DNA of 64,000 nucleotides. Origin: Xanthocytophaga flava (lineage in GTDB: Bacteria > Bacteroidota > Bacteroidia > Cytophagales > 172606-1). A model generated the notes under the pieces. It ran no database searches, was not told the origin of the DNA, and was given only the letters and a program-made list of their open reading frames with translations. The position numbers were made by a program, and so were the translations under genes. Of the stretch, positions 8,520-17,890 are shown one piece after another. Every line of letters starts with the position of its first letter. The stretch's first letter is position 1. The stretch is from positions 62,001 to 126,000 of the forward strand of contig JASJOS010000020.1 of NCBI GenBank assembly GCA_030068525.1, written 5' to 3'.

Positions 8520-9923
8520 CTATCTTACTAAGCGATAGAAATCCAGGCCAATTGCAAACGCCATTAAACCAAATAGGAGTACCATGCCAAAACGAAGAGC
8601 TATCTCCATGAATTTCTGAGATGGCGCACGACCTGCTATCATTTCATATAATAAGAATACTACATGTCCTCCATCCAGTACTGGAATTGGAAGGAAATTC
8701 ATAAATGCCAGTACCATAGAAAGAGTTGCTGTCAGACTCCAGAACTTTTCCCAGTCCCAGATACCTCCATACAATTTGCCAATAGAAATAAAGCTACCTA
8801 AAGAGTTGGTAGGAGATAATTCGCCTCTGAAGATCTTTCCAAACGCTTTCAATTGATTTCCGATTACTTCAAATGCTCTGGATGGGGCTTTGGCAAATGC
8901 TTCTCCAAAGCTATAATCTATAGTTGCCGTTTCAATATCTTGTTTTGGAATAAATCCTAATACGCCAGTTGTATCCAACTGAGTTGTAGCTTCTCTTACT
9001 GTACCTTTATGGTTAATGGTAAATGTAACGGTTTTACCTTTATTAGCCTTCAGCGTTTCCTGAAGTTCATCAAAGAAACGGATAGGAGTACCATTTACTT
9101 TTTCGATCTTATCTCCTGACTGCAATCCGATTTTCTGAGCAGGACTTTCTTTTGCTACAGGATCTTTGCCTTTCATCTGAAGGATCAGACGAGCAAGAAA
9201 ACCTGGTTGCTCAACGGGAGGAACTGTATCAACCGTGAAAGTCATCCGAGGGAAGATGAAATTCTGAGGACTCTTCTTATTGGATAAATCATTTAACAGT
9301 TTATCTGGAACCTGCAGGTCAATTAATTGTCCATTACGTTCAACAGTATAGTAACTTCCTGAATTCAAGAGTGATTTGGAAACATCAGAGAAGTCTTCAA
9401 ATGTCTGTCCATTTAACTTTACTATTTTATCGCCTGTACGTAGTCCCATGTTCTGAGCAACAGGACCTGCCACAATGCCATATTTCAATGCTTTTGTTGG
9501 AATATATTGCTCTCCATAAATTAACAACAGGAAGCCAAAGATTACAATGCCGGTGATGACATTGACAATAATTCCACCCATCATAACAATCAAGCGCTGC
9601 CATGCTGGCTTGCTACGAAACTCCCAAGGTTGGGGTTCACTTGCCATCTGCTCTGTATCCATCGATTCATCCATCATACCCGCAATCTTAACGTAACCAC
9701 CCAAAGGTAGCGGGGATAACAGGTACTCTGTTTCACCATGACGAACACTAAATATTTTAGCTGGTAAGAATTTCAAACCAAACATTTGAGGAGGTAAGCC
9801 TAATGCAAATTGCTCCACACGCATTTTAAACCATTTGGCAGTCAAGAAATGCCCCAACTCATGTACGCCTACCAGAATGGATAAACCCAACAATAGCTGG
9901 GCAATCATTACTACTACATCCAT
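8520..9923 (-). CDS. rseP: RIP metalloprotease RseP (site-2 protease)
   Basis: An inner-membrane zinc protease that cuts trans-membrane anti-sigma factors and leftover signal peptides. His21-Glu-Leu-Gly-His25 (HELGH) in the first helix is the zinc site, and the second active-site motif NFLPIPVLDGGH has its metal-binding Asp at about 417. Two PDZ domains lie between them (around 130-210 and 235-310). At 467 residues it is slightly longer than the Escherichia coli protein. It follows dxr by 154 bases, a neighbourhood conserved in many bacteria. The FecR proteins in this window are possible substrates (inference). Confidence 0.93.
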   Translation of the reverse strand: MDVVVMIAQLLLGLSILVGVHELGHFLTAKWFKMRVEQFALGLPPQMFGLKFLPAKIFSVRHGETEYLLSPLPLGGYVKIAGMMDESMDTEQMASEPQPWEFRSKPAWQRLIVMMGGIIVNVITGIVIFGFLLLIYGEQYIPTKALKYGIVAGPVAQNMGLRTGDKIVKLNGQTFEDFSDVSKSLLNSGSYYTVERNGQLIDLQVPDKLLNDLSNKKSPQNFIFPRMTFTVDTVPPVEQPGFLARLILQMKGKDPVAKESPAQKIGLQSGDKIEKVNGTPIRFFDELQETLKANKGKTVTFTINHKGTVREATTQLDTTGVLGFIPKQDIETATIDYSFGEAFAKAPSRAFEVIGNQLKAFGKIFRGELSPTNSLGSFISIGKLYGGIWDWEKFWSLTATLSMVLAFMNFLPIPVLDGGHVVFLLYEMIAGRAPSQKFMEIALRFGMVLLFGLMAFAIGLDFYRLVR

Positions 9924-10077
9924 TTAAATTTCAGTGCTAAATTTGATATGTGAAATTACTATATTGAATTAGAAATAAATACTCGTTTTTTATTTGAGAA
10001 TGCGCATCTGTAAGATTCATATCAGTTCTTCTATTCTATATTGAAGACGAATGATAATCAGAAAGATTGTTAAAACT

Positions 10078-11241
10078 TTACACTGTAAGAGGTTCAGATG
10101 CTATCCGTCTGGCTTCTTTATCTGTATGGATATAGTCGTCCAATGTCGGATTGCCAATATACGGTACTTTAGCCATACAACGAATAATCCAGTCAGATAT
10201 TTCCAGAAATCCTATTTCCTCTCTCAAAAATGCTGCCACAGCCACTTCATTAGCCGCATTCACGATACAAGGCATATTACCCCCTTTATCTAAGGCGTCA
10301 AAAGCTAGTTGAAGATTTATAAATGTCTTTTTGTCAGGCTCTTCGAAGGAAAGAGTCGGATAATTGGCAAAGTTAAATCGTGGGAAATCCGCAGAAAGTC
10401 GTTTAGGATAACCTAATGCGTATTGAATAGGAAGTTTCATATCCGGTAAGCCCATTTGTGCCTTGAGGCTACCATCCTGAAACTGTACCAATGAGTGAAT
10501 AATGGATTGCGGATGAACTACCACATCTATCTGAGATGGAGTTATACCAAATAACCATTTAGCTTCAATAACCTCAAGTCCCTTATTCATAAGAGTTGCT
10601 GAATCAATGGTTATTTTAGCTCCCATATCCCAGTTAGGATGTTTGAGTGCCTGGGCTTTGGTTACTGTGCGAAGGAAGTCTCTGTCTTTGCCTCGAAATG
10701 GACCCCCTGATGCTGTCAGGATGATTTTCTCAATGGGATTGTGCCATTCTCCTGCCAGACACTGAAAAATAGCAGAGTGTTCAGAATCAACTGGATAAAT
10801 ACTTACTCCTTTCTCACGTGCTAATTGAGTAACCAGTTCACCTGCTACAACCAGAGTTTCTTTATTGGCGAGAGCAATAGGCTTACCTGCTTCAATAGCT
10901 TTTATGGTTGGGATCAATCCTGCATAGCCTACTAAGGCTGTTAATACAATGTCAACACTTTCCATCTGAACTACAGACGCCATAGATTTAGCACCTGCAT
11001 ATACTTTCACCGGATGGTTAATTAAGGCAGCCGCTACTTTTTCGTACAAGTCTTCATTGCAGATAACAACTACATTAGGCTGAAACTGTATCGCTTGTTG
11101 AATTAGTAAATCTGCATTATTCTGTGCTGTTAATACTTCTACTTCAAATGATTCTGGATTGGCCTGAATTACCTCCAATGCCTGTGTGCCAATAGATCCT
11201 GTTGAACCCAGGATAGCAACCCGTTTTTTTTGAATATCCAT
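10078..11241 (-). CDS. dxr: 1-deoxy-D-xylulose 5-phosphate reductoisomerase
   Basis: The enzyme makes 2-C-methyl-D-erythritol 4-phosphate with NADPH, the first committed step of the MEP isoprenoid pathway. The NADPH motif ILGSTGSIG is at residues 10-18. The metal and substrate motifs are visible: ALANKETLVVAG, PVDSEHSAIFQ, ASGGPFRG and NKGLEVIEA. Length 387 is normal. The upstream acyl-amido synthetase gene ends 77 bases before it on the same strand, and rseP follows, so a GH3-like/dxr/rseP transcript is possible. Confidence 0.96.
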   Translation of the reverse strand: MDIQKKRVAILGSTGSIGTQALEVIQANPESFEVEVLTAQNNADLLIQQAIQFQPNVVVICNEDLYEKVAAALINHPVKVYAGAKSMASVVQMESVDIVLTALVGYAGLIPTIKAIEAGKPIALANKETLVVAGELVTQLAREKGVSIYPVDSEHSAIFQCLAGEWHNPIEKIILTASGGPFRGKDRDFLRTVTKAQALKHPNWDMGAKITIDSATLMNKGLEVIEAKWLFGITPSQIDVVVHPQSIIHSLVQFQDGSLKAQMGLPDMKLPIQYALGYPKRLSADFPRFNFANYPTLSFEEPDKKTFINLQLAFDALDKGGNMPCIVNAANEVAVAAFLREEIGFLEISDWIIRCMAKVPYIGNPTLDDYIHTDKEARRIASEPLTV

Positions 11242-11318
11242 AATAGGGAACCGAGCTTTTAGGGATGTAATTGCTCAGTAATATATATGATTTCTTTTAC
11301 TCCTGTATTTCCTAATGC

Positions 11319-12821
11319 TTAATTGATTCTGAATTTTACCAGTTCATCAGCCAGTTTCCGATCATTGGATAATCGGGGAACTTTATTCTGTCCACCCAGT
11401 TTACCCTGGGATTTCATGTACTTACGGAATGCATCTGGCTGTAAGGCTGTAATTTTTAGGGTTTGTAATATACTACCTGAAATCAGATCTTTGTAATATA
11501 CGTTTAGTTGAACTAATTTCTGATCGATATCTCTGGCAAACGCATTCATATCCTGTGGTAGTTTTGCAAATTCTACAAACCATTCATGATAAGGTAATTG
11601 ATCTCCATCTGGTGTTACCATTGGGGCTACTGTAAATTCAATCAATTCTACTTCCGGATGTTTTTGCATGGCATATTGCATTGCTTTTTCTACTTCTTCT
11701 CCTATCACATGTTCTCCAAATGCTGAGATAAAATGTTTGATACGGCCAGATACGATAATACGGTATGGATTTTTGGAGACAAACTTGATCGTATCACCTA
11801 CATTGTATCCCCATAAACCTGCATTATTGTTTACAATCAATACATAGTTTTTACCTAGTTCGACATCTGCAATACTAAGACGAGTGGGATTGGTATTAAA
11901 AAACTCTTCTGCTGGTATAAATTCATAGAAGATTCCACTGTTCAATAACAACAATAGTCCTTCATGTACTTGTTTATCCTGGTAAGCAAAAAAGCCTTCT
12001 GAGGCAGGGAACATCTCTATGGAATCTATTTTCTTTCCAATCGATTCAAAAATCTTGGCCTGATAAGGCTCAAAATTTACACCACCATATACAAACAAAG
12101 AAAAGTTAGGGAATATATCTTTGATAGGTTTGCCTGTCTTGGCAATGATACGATCAAAATACATCTGTACCCAAGGTGGGATACCAGATATCAATGACAT
12201 ATCTTCTGATAACGTTTCTCCAATAATTGTATCGAGTTTTGTTTCCCAATCTTCAATACAATTTGTAGTGTAACTGGGGAGTTGATTGGTACGCAGATAG
12301 CCTGGTACATGATGATTAACTATACCCGACAGCCTGCCTGTTGGAATGGCACCTGACATATCCAAAATGGGACTACCTGACAAAAATATTAGCTTGCGAT
12401 CCAGAAAGTCTGCTTTGCCTGTCTCATGTACATAAGTCAACAGTGCATTGCGTGCAGAATTTATATGGTTCGGAATAGATTCCTTTGAAATGGGAATATA
12501 CTTTACTCCAGAAGTTGTACCTGATGTTTTGGCAAAATACAGAGGTTTATCCTTCCAGAGAATATCTGACTTACCTTCTTTTACTTGCTGAATATAGGAT
12601 TTAATATCTTCATAATCCCGTACGGGGACCTGACGTTTAAAATCTTCATATGTACGAATAGAAGAAAACCCATGTTCTTTTCCAAAAAGTGTATCTTTTC
12701 CGCCTGCAAGCAGTGACTGAAAAACTGCATTCTGTGATTCTACTGGTGCCGCTGCCCACCGATTTTGTGCTTTTACAACGGATGAGGCAAATGGCTTTGC
12801 TAAAAATGAACGAATTCCCAT
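11319..12821 (-). CDS. GH3 auxin-responsive-promoter family acyl-adenylating protein
   Basis: 500 residues from the ATG at 12821; an ATG 24 bases earlier is in frame but adds a poor MKKVYFYR extension. The family is the adenylate-forming group that in plants joins amino acids to jasmonate or auxin. The ATP motif AKTSGTTSGVKYIPIS is near residue 100, VYGGVNFEPY in the middle, and the adenylate loop YNVGDTIKF lies near 330. The C-terminal cap (LPYHEWFVEF) is typical. Bacteroidota carry these genes widely but the bacterial substrate is not established. This is not a glycoside hydrolase despite the shared name. Confidence 0.88.
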   Translation of the reverse strand: MGIRSFLAKPFASSVVKAQNRWAAAPVESQNAVFQSLLAGGKDTLFGKEHGFSSIRTYEDFKRQVPVRDYEDIKSYIQQVKEGKSDILWKDKPLYFAKTSGTTSGVKYIPISKESIPNHINSARNALLTYVHETGKADFLDRKLIFLSGSPILDMSGAIPTGRLSGIVNHHVPGYLRTNQLPSYTTNCIEDWETKLDTIIGETLSEDMSLISGIPPWVQMYFDRIIAKTGKPIKDIFPNFSLFVYGGVNFEPYQAKIFESIGKKIDSIEMFPASEGFFAYQDKQVHEGLLLLLNSGIFYEFIPAEEFFNTNPTRLSIADVELGKNYVLIVNNNAGLWGYNVGDTIKFVSKNPYRIIVSGRIKHFISAFGEHVIGEEVEKAMQYAMQKHPEVELIEFTVAPMVTPDGDQLPYHEWFVEFAKLPQDMNAFARDIDQKLVQLNVYYKDLISGSILQTLKITALQPDAFRKYMKSQGKLGGQNKVPRLSNDRKLADELVKFRIN

Positions 12822-12907
12822 GCGGTAAAAATACACCTTTTTCAATTACTGTTTTATATTTCTACATTTAGATACAATTTTATCTGTAAGCCCTCAGTCT
12901 GCATTGT

Positions 12908-13804
12908 ATGTTAAATCATAAGTATGTAAGAACTCTCTTAGTGGGAGGAATTTTATGTTTGTTAATGATTTCGTGTAAAGAAAAGAAAGACAGTCGAGTC
13001 GTTATACAACAGAAATTAACTCCTTTACATAAGTTAAAAGAACAGCCTATGCCAGGAGAATGGCTGGCAGAACACAAAGAAACCTATCAGTCTTTTGAAA
13101 CCTATGTGAACAAAAAGCCTACTCGTCTGGATGGTGGACGGGACAAGATCTATGTTATGCGTATTGGAACATTCTCTCCCGCAGAATTACAAATCGTTTC
13201 AAAAGCTGCTCGTTATCTCTGGTTATTTTATGGACTTCAAGTAAAGTATGTGTCCGTACCTGAGAATGCCAACTTTCTGAAAGACTCAAGAGAACGGGAA
13301 GATACAGGTGTACAACTAAGTGCCAGTCTGATTCTCAATGACGTATTAGCTCCTGTGCTACCTGGTGATGCCGCTGTTTTAATCGCATTTACAACCTATG
13401 ATTTGTATCCCCGACCAGATTGGAACTATGTCTTTGGTTTAGCATCTTTGAAAAAACGTGTGGGTGTGTGGTCTATTAATCGCTTTGGATGTGCTGATAA
13501 TCCTAAAGAATTTGATCAGGTGTTTCAGCGGACAATCCGGACCGCAACGCATGAAATTGGACATATGTTTTCTATTAGACATTGTGTCAAATATGAATGT
13601 TGTATGAATGGGAGTAATAACAAGTACGAGATGGATGGGCGTCCTACTTATTTTTGTCCGGAATGTTTGCGAAAATTGTGTTGGAATCTAAAGCAGGATG
13701 AAAAACAGCATTTGACGAGAGTTCGTAGTTTTTGGATAAATGAAAAAAACTACGAACTGATCGGCTTTTATGATAGGAGTATTAAGGCTATTTCTGAAGA
13801 TTGA
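12908..13804 (+). CDS. Lipoprotein archaemetzincin-type zinc metalloprotease
   Basis: A 298-residue protein with a lipoprotein signal (ISC, Cys23) and an archaemetzincin catalytic core. His215-Glu216-x-x-His219...His225 form the zinc site, immediately followed by Cys226, then Cys231, Met233, Cys250 and Cys253, the second (structural) zinc ligands of this family. The usual Gly at position 8 of the metzincin helix is Ser222. Family members are normally cytoplasmic and about 180 residues; the N-terminal ~80 residues here are extra, and the lipobox predicts export. An exact 14-bp inverted repeat lies inside the 3' end of the gene, and the stop codon is 5 bases from that of a convergent gene. Confidence 0.85.
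   Translation: MLNHKYVRTLLVGGILCLLMISCKEKKDSRVVIQQKLTPLHKLKEQPMPGEWLAEHKETYQSFETYVNKKPTRLDGGRDKIYVMRIGTFSPAELQIVSKAARYLWLFYGLQVKYVSVPENANFLKDSREREDTGVQLSASLILNDVLAPVLPGDAAVLIAFTTYDLYPRPDWNYVFGLASLKKRVGVWSINRFGCADNPKEFDQVFQRTIRTATHEIGHMFSIRHCVKYECCMNGSNNKYEMDGRPTYFCPECLRKLCWNLKQDEKQHLTRVRSFWINEKNYELIGFYDRSIKAISED
13720..13758. repeat. 14-bp exact inverted repeat inside the archaemetzincin gene
   Basis: Arms 13720-13733 (AGTTCGTAGTTTTT) and 13745-13758 (AAAAACTACGAACT) with an 11-base spacer. It sits in coding sequence about 50 bases before the stop, where two convergent genes leave almost no intergenic space, so it may act as a terminator for both. Confidence 0.6.
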
Positions 13805-13809
13805 AAAGA

Positions 13810-14535
13810 TTATCGGATTTTCCTGTAGACTTTTTCTGTTGTAAATAAATCTTCTTTGATCAGTTTCTTAAATTCCTTTCGACTTGGATTGATAGATGTG
13901 AAAGTATAGCTGGAGCTATCCTGTTCGTATGTTGTCACTTTCACGGGTGTGATTTGTTCAATATTTGTGGTGATGGAATCCTCTGCATATAAGTAGCTCA
14001 CAAGAAGATAATTCTTTTTAGGTGTTAGTCGCATTACTTCCCAACCAGATGGTTCAACTGGAGTATTGATAAAGTAGGAACCTTTGTAGTAGCGAAGTAT
14101 GGTAGGTGCAGAAAGTTTAAGAATTGTGTCAGAGATTTGTGTAAAACAAAATAGAGTATCTGCAACAAAATATGCTTTGGTCAAACCTTCTTCTTTGGTA
14201 ATATAGGAGAGTAAAGCTGTGTTATTTAATTTTTTTACCGAATCAGGAAGATCCAAATCCCTACGATGCTGTTTTAGAAAGAATCGGGATACTGAAAGGA
14301 TTGAATTGGAATATACTTGCAAAAAAGTAGTATCCGAATAAAAGCCTGAAGAATCCTGAGAAATATGAATCTTCTGATTCATATAAGTACCTTGAATTTT
14401 TTTGCCAAGCTCCGTTGTGTTTTTGACATCTGCTGGTTGTGGCTTGTCAAAGAGTGTTTGCGTTTGTGACGATTCGAGTTCTCCGCAACTGCTAAAGATT
14501 ATAAGTAATCCAAAAGCTATTAATGACGTTTTCAT
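13810..14535 (-). CDS. Hypothetical lipoprotein
   Basis: 241 residues with a clear lipoprotein signal (LLIIFSSC, Cys at about 17). After the cysteine there is a low-complexity linker, then a beta-rich region with repeated short strands of the form LFCFTQISDTILKL and NYLLVSYLYAEDS. No catalytic motif or known family was recognised. It is convergent with the archaemetzincin gene and has no operon partner. Probably a periplasmic or outer-membrane anchored protein. Confidence 0.75.
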   Translation of the reverse strand: MKTSLIAFGLLIIFSSCGELESSQTQTLFDKPQPADVKNTTELGKKIQGTYMNQKIHISQDSSGFYSDTTFLQVYSNSILSVSRFFLKQHRRDLDLPDSVKKLNNTALLSYITKEEGLTKAYFVADTLFCFTQISDTILKLSAPTILRYYKGSYFINTPVEPSGWEVMRLTPKKNYLLVSYLYAEDSITTNIEQITPVKVTTYEQDSSSYTFTSINPSRKEFKKLIKEDLFTTEKVYRKIR

Positions 14536-14753
14536 AGGTAGGTAGCGTTGTAGTAAAAGATATACATTTTCAAATTTTAATACCTTTGAGATTAGTAGGT
14601 AACCTATGTTTAATTGAAAAAATCAGGAAAGAGAGGATATGCGAGATGATTCGGAATAGGGGATAATCCAACCAAAATCTAGGATATAATTTTTCCGTCT
14701 TTCTTTCTATTGCATAATTTTTGATTCTATGTCAGAAAAGAGTTAGTTTACAG

Positions 14754-14761
14754 TATGTTTG
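14754..14761 (+). promoter_or_regulatory. Candidate -7 box upstream of htrA
   Basis: TATGTTTG matches TAnnTTTG exactly and lies 16 bases before the ATG. No good -33 element stands at the usual distance, so support is weak. Confidence 0.3.
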
Positions 14762-14777
14762 TTTTGTCTGAACCCTA

Positions 14778-16190
14778 ATGAAAACATTAAAAACAGTTTT
14801 GTTAAGCTTAGGCTCGGGAGTATTTGGAGCCTTTTTGTTTCAGCACTTTGGAACTTCTTCTACTCCGGTTCTACCAGAAAATACTAATTCTGTAATGCGA
14901 ACTGTCAGTCAGACCTATACCAATTCACCAATAAATGCTGACTTTGTGGCAGCATCTGCTGCCAGTACATCCAGTGTAGTATTTATTAAAACCACTTCAA
15001 CCATTGCCAATCAGTATGATATGTTTGACTGGTTTTTTGGTGGGGGAGGTCGCGAACAAAAAGTTTCTGGTTCCGGGTCTGGAGTAATTTTTACAGCAGA
15101 TGGATATGTAGTAACCAATAACCACGTGATTGAGAATGCAAGTTCTATTGAAGTAGTACATAATAAACGATCCTATAAGGCAAAGATGATTGGTACTGAC
15201 CCATCAACAGATATTGCTGTGTTGAAAATTGAGGGAAAGGGTTTACCTGCTATTAAGTTAGCCCATAGTCGAGATGTACAGGTAGGAGAGTGGGTACTGG
15301 CTGTTGGTAATCCGTTTAACCTTACTTCTACAGTGACAGCTGGTATTGTAAGTGCAAAAGGACGTAATATTGGTATTTTGGGTAGTCAGTTTCCTATTGA
15401 ATCGTTTATTCAGACAGATGCTGCTATCAACCCTGGTAACAGTGGTGGCGCCTTAGTAAATATCAAAGGAGAGTTAATTGGTATTAATAGTGCAATTTTA
15501 TCACGTACAGGTAGCTACACAGGTTATGGTTTTGCTGTTCCTGTAGATATTGTAAACAAGATATTTAATGACCTTGTGAAATATGGGGAAGTACAGACGG
15601 GTTTCCTGGGAGCAGAAGTTTCAGACATCAATAGCCAAACAGCTGAAAAGTATGCTCTGAATGATTACTCTGGTGCCGTTGTGACATATCTTGAAACTGG
15701 TTCTGCAGCAGAAAAGCTGGGATTACGTAAGGGTGATGTGATTCTGAAAGTAAATGGACAGACTATCAATAGCAAGGCAGAGTTTGATGAGCAGTTGAGT
15801 TTCTATCGTCCGGGAGATAAAATAACGGTGACGTATCGTAGAGGTAACGATACCAAAGAAGGACAACTGACACTTACAAATCGGGAAGGCACAACAGGTT
15901 TACTGAAACATGAAACCTATAAAGCAGAATCGCTGGGTGCAGAGCTGGAAGCTTTGTCTAAAGTTGAGAAAGATAAGTTTCGATTACAGAATGGGGTACG
16001 GATTGTAAAAATTACAGGACGTGGCGTGTTAAGTCAGTTTGATGAAGGATTCATCATCACTTCTATTAACCGTCAGCCAGTAAACGCACCTAAAGATGTG
16101 GTCGACATGATGGGAAATGTAAGAGGGCGTTTGATTATTGAAGGATTAGACCCTTCCGGTGAGAGAGTCACCTACCAGATGTATTATTAA
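14778..16190 (+). CDS. HtrA/DegP-type periplasmic serine protease
   Basis: 470 residues with an N-terminal hydrophobic segment (LLSLGSGVFGAFLF) acting as signal or anchor. The trypsin-like domain has the full triad: His116 (TNNHVI), Asp145 (STDIAVLK) and Ser222 (NPGNSGGAL). A PDZ domain follows at about 265-360 and a second, shorter one at about 385-465. The family degrades or refolds damaged envelope proteins. A glycine-rich LA-loop (DWFFGGGGREQ) sits before the protease core, as in other Bacteroidota. It is a single-gene unit closed by a terminator. Confidence 0.93.
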   Translation: MKTLKTVLLSLGSGVFGAFLFQHFGTSSTPVLPENTNSVMRTVSQTYTNSPINADFVAASAASTSSVVFIKTTSTIANQYDMFDWFFGGGGREQKVSGSGSGVIFTADGYVVTNNHVIENASSIEVVHNKRSYKAKMIGTDPSTDIAVLKIEGKGLPAIKLAHSRDVQVGEWVLAVGNPFNLTSTVTAGIVSAKGRNIGILGSQFPIESFIQTDAAINPGNSGGALVNIKGELIGINSAILSRTGSYTGYGFAVPVDIVNKIFNDLVKYGEVQTGFLGAEVSDINSQTAEKYALNDYSGAVVTYLETGSAAEKLGLRKGDVILKVNGQTINSKAEFDEQLSFYRPGDKITVTYRRGNDTKEGQLTLTNREGTTGLLKHETYKAESLGAELEALSKVEKDKFRLQNGVRIVKITGRGVLSQFDEGFIITSINRQPVNAPKDVVDMMGNVRGRLIIEGLDPSGERVTYQMYY

Positions 16191-16210
16191 ATAAGTAATA
16201 AGAAGATAAC

Positions 16211-16243
16211 AAAAAAACCTGTCTCTAATGGACAGGTTTTTTT
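16211..16243. terminator. Terminator after htrA
   Basis: CCTGTC / GACAGG stem with a 7-base loop, flanked by A7 and T7 runs. Confidence 0.85.
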
Positions 16244-16507
16244 GTTATAGATATAAAAATTTACAAATAAGTGAAAATGTATTGTGGTCTTATAGAAGAT
16301 GATTAATTTGCTGAAAATGAGTTTAATAAAACTATCGAATTTTATTAAACTAGTATTTATTTTTGATAGATTATTATTCTTTTTATCCTCGGAGTAGAAA
16401 AGGTTACCATAAGTCCAACATTAATTGCACTTTTTTGTAAGAAAGATTGTTGGCGTAAATCATACAGATATAGCTTTATTCATATTCTCTCCACTTATTA
16501 TCGATTT
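16244..16507. other. AT-rich spacer before the efflux operon
   Basis: Together with the terminator this makes a 317-base gap with no supported gene. It is A+T rich. The only signal I see is a possible promoter at 16450-16478. Confidence 0.5.
16450..16478 (+). promoter_or_regulatory. Candidate promoter of the RND efflux operon
   Basis: TTG (16450-16452), 18 bases, TAGCTTTA (16471-16478), one mismatch from TAnnTTTG; 29 bases before the start codon of the TolC-type gene. Confidence 0.35.
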
Positions 16508-17851
16508 ATGAAAAGATTTTTAGTATCTGGTTGGATTCTATTATGCTCTTTTTATTTACTACCTGATCTGGGTTATTCACAATCGAATAACCAAAATATG
16601 ACGTTAGATGAATGTATTAAGTATGCACTGCAGAATGAACCAACTCTTCAGCAACAAAAAATAGCAGAACAAATCACCCAGAAAGATGTACAGATTAATC
16701 TGGCAGATTGGTATCCGCAGATAAATTTTAATTATGACATTACTCATTATATTGAGTTACAAACCAGTATTATTCCCAACCAAAACAGGCCTGGAGAGAA
16801 AATAGCAGCTAAGTTTGGTCTAAAAAATAATTCCAATCTTATCTTTTCTGCTACACAAACAATATTTAACAATAATCTGAGATTGGCTTCACGAACTGCA
16901 CCAGTGCTTCGACAGCAGGCTTCTCAGAATGTTACCGCATCCAAAATAGATGTAGTAGTTAATGTGAGTAAGGCATTCTTTGATCTGTTCATCACAATGG
17001 ATCAACTTTCTATCCTGGATGAGGATATTGTACGGCTGGAAAGAAATTTGAGAGATACTTATAACCAATATGAAAGTGGTATCACAGATAAGATAGACTA
17101 TAAAAGAGCTACTATTGCTTTAAATAGCGCTCGTTCACAAAAGAAAGCTGCCCAGGAAAGTATTATTTATAAGACAGCTGTATTAAAACAAACCATCGGA
17201 TACCCTGCTGAAAATGATTTGGTGGTAGCATTTGATACAGCTAGTTTACGGCAAGCTGCCATTGTTGATACACTTCAAACATTGGAACCTGTGAACCGGA
17301 TTGAATATCAGCAACTACAAACCTCCCTCAAACTACAGGAAACTAATCTGTCATATTACCGCTGGGCCTTCTTACCTACTCTGTCGGCCATATTTACACA
17401 TGATTTTCTATTTCTGAACGACAACATATCTGATTTATACAATAAATCCTATCCATACACTTATTATGGACTTCGACTTTCTGTTCCCTTATTTCAGGGT
17501 TTTAAACGGCTTCGTAATGTACAAAAGGCTGAATTGCAGATCCGAAGTTTTGACTGGCAGCAGAAAGGTTTGAAAAATCAAATCAATTCAGAGTATAGAT
17601 TAGCACTAGCTAATTATAAAAGTGCAGTAAGTGATTGGAAGGTGCTTGAAGAAAATGAAGAGATCGCGCGGGATGTGTACAATACTGTTAATCTTCAGTA
17701 TAAGGAAGGAATAAAACAATATCTGGAGGTTATTGTGGCAGAAACAGACCTGCGTAGTGCACAGTTAGACGCCAGAAATGCGTTGCTGCGGGTCATCTCC
17801 AGCAAATACGATCTTTTACGTGCTATGGGTACTGTCCCATACAACGAATAA
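16508..17851 (+). CDS. TolC-family outer membrane efflux protein
   Basis: 447 residues with a signal peptide (ending near LGYSQ). Two copies of the outer-membrane-efflux repeat are visible: MTLDECIKYALQNEPTLQQQK near the start and a matching long-helix half from about 255 onward, ending SAQLDARNALLRVISSKYDLLRAMG. The trimer forms the outer-membrane channel of a tripartite pump. The adaptor and pump genes follow directly (39 and 121 base gaps), so this is the exit duct for that system. Confidence 0.93.
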   Translation: MKRFLVSGWILLCSFYLLPDLGYSQSNNQNMTLDECIKYALQNEPTLQQQKIAEQITQKDVQINLADWYPQINFNYDITHYIELQTSIIPNQNRPGEKIAAKFGLKNNSNLIFSATQTIFNNNLRLASRTAPVLRQQASQNVTASKIDVVVNVSKAFFDLFITMDQLSILDEDIVRLERNLRDTYNQYESGITDKIDYKRATIALNSARSQKKAAQESIIYKTAVLKQTIGYPAENDLVVAFDTASLRQAAIVDTLQTLEPVNRIEYQQLQTSLKLQETNLSYYRWAFLPTLSAIFTHDFLFLNDNISDLYNKSYPYTYYGLRLSVPLFQGFKRLRNVQKAELQIRSFDWQQKGLKNQINSEYRLALANYKSAVSDWKVLEENEEIARDVYNTVNLQYKEGIKQYLEVIVAETDLRSAQLDARNALLRVISSKYDLLRAMGTVPYNE

Positions 17852-17890
17852 ATACTATCTGTTACATGATTCAAAATCTATCTACTATTC

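Noticed and set aside
11319..12821. Glycoside hydrolase family 3 protein by name similarity
   Set aside because: The sequence is an adenylate-forming enzyme (SGTTSG motif), not a glycosidase.
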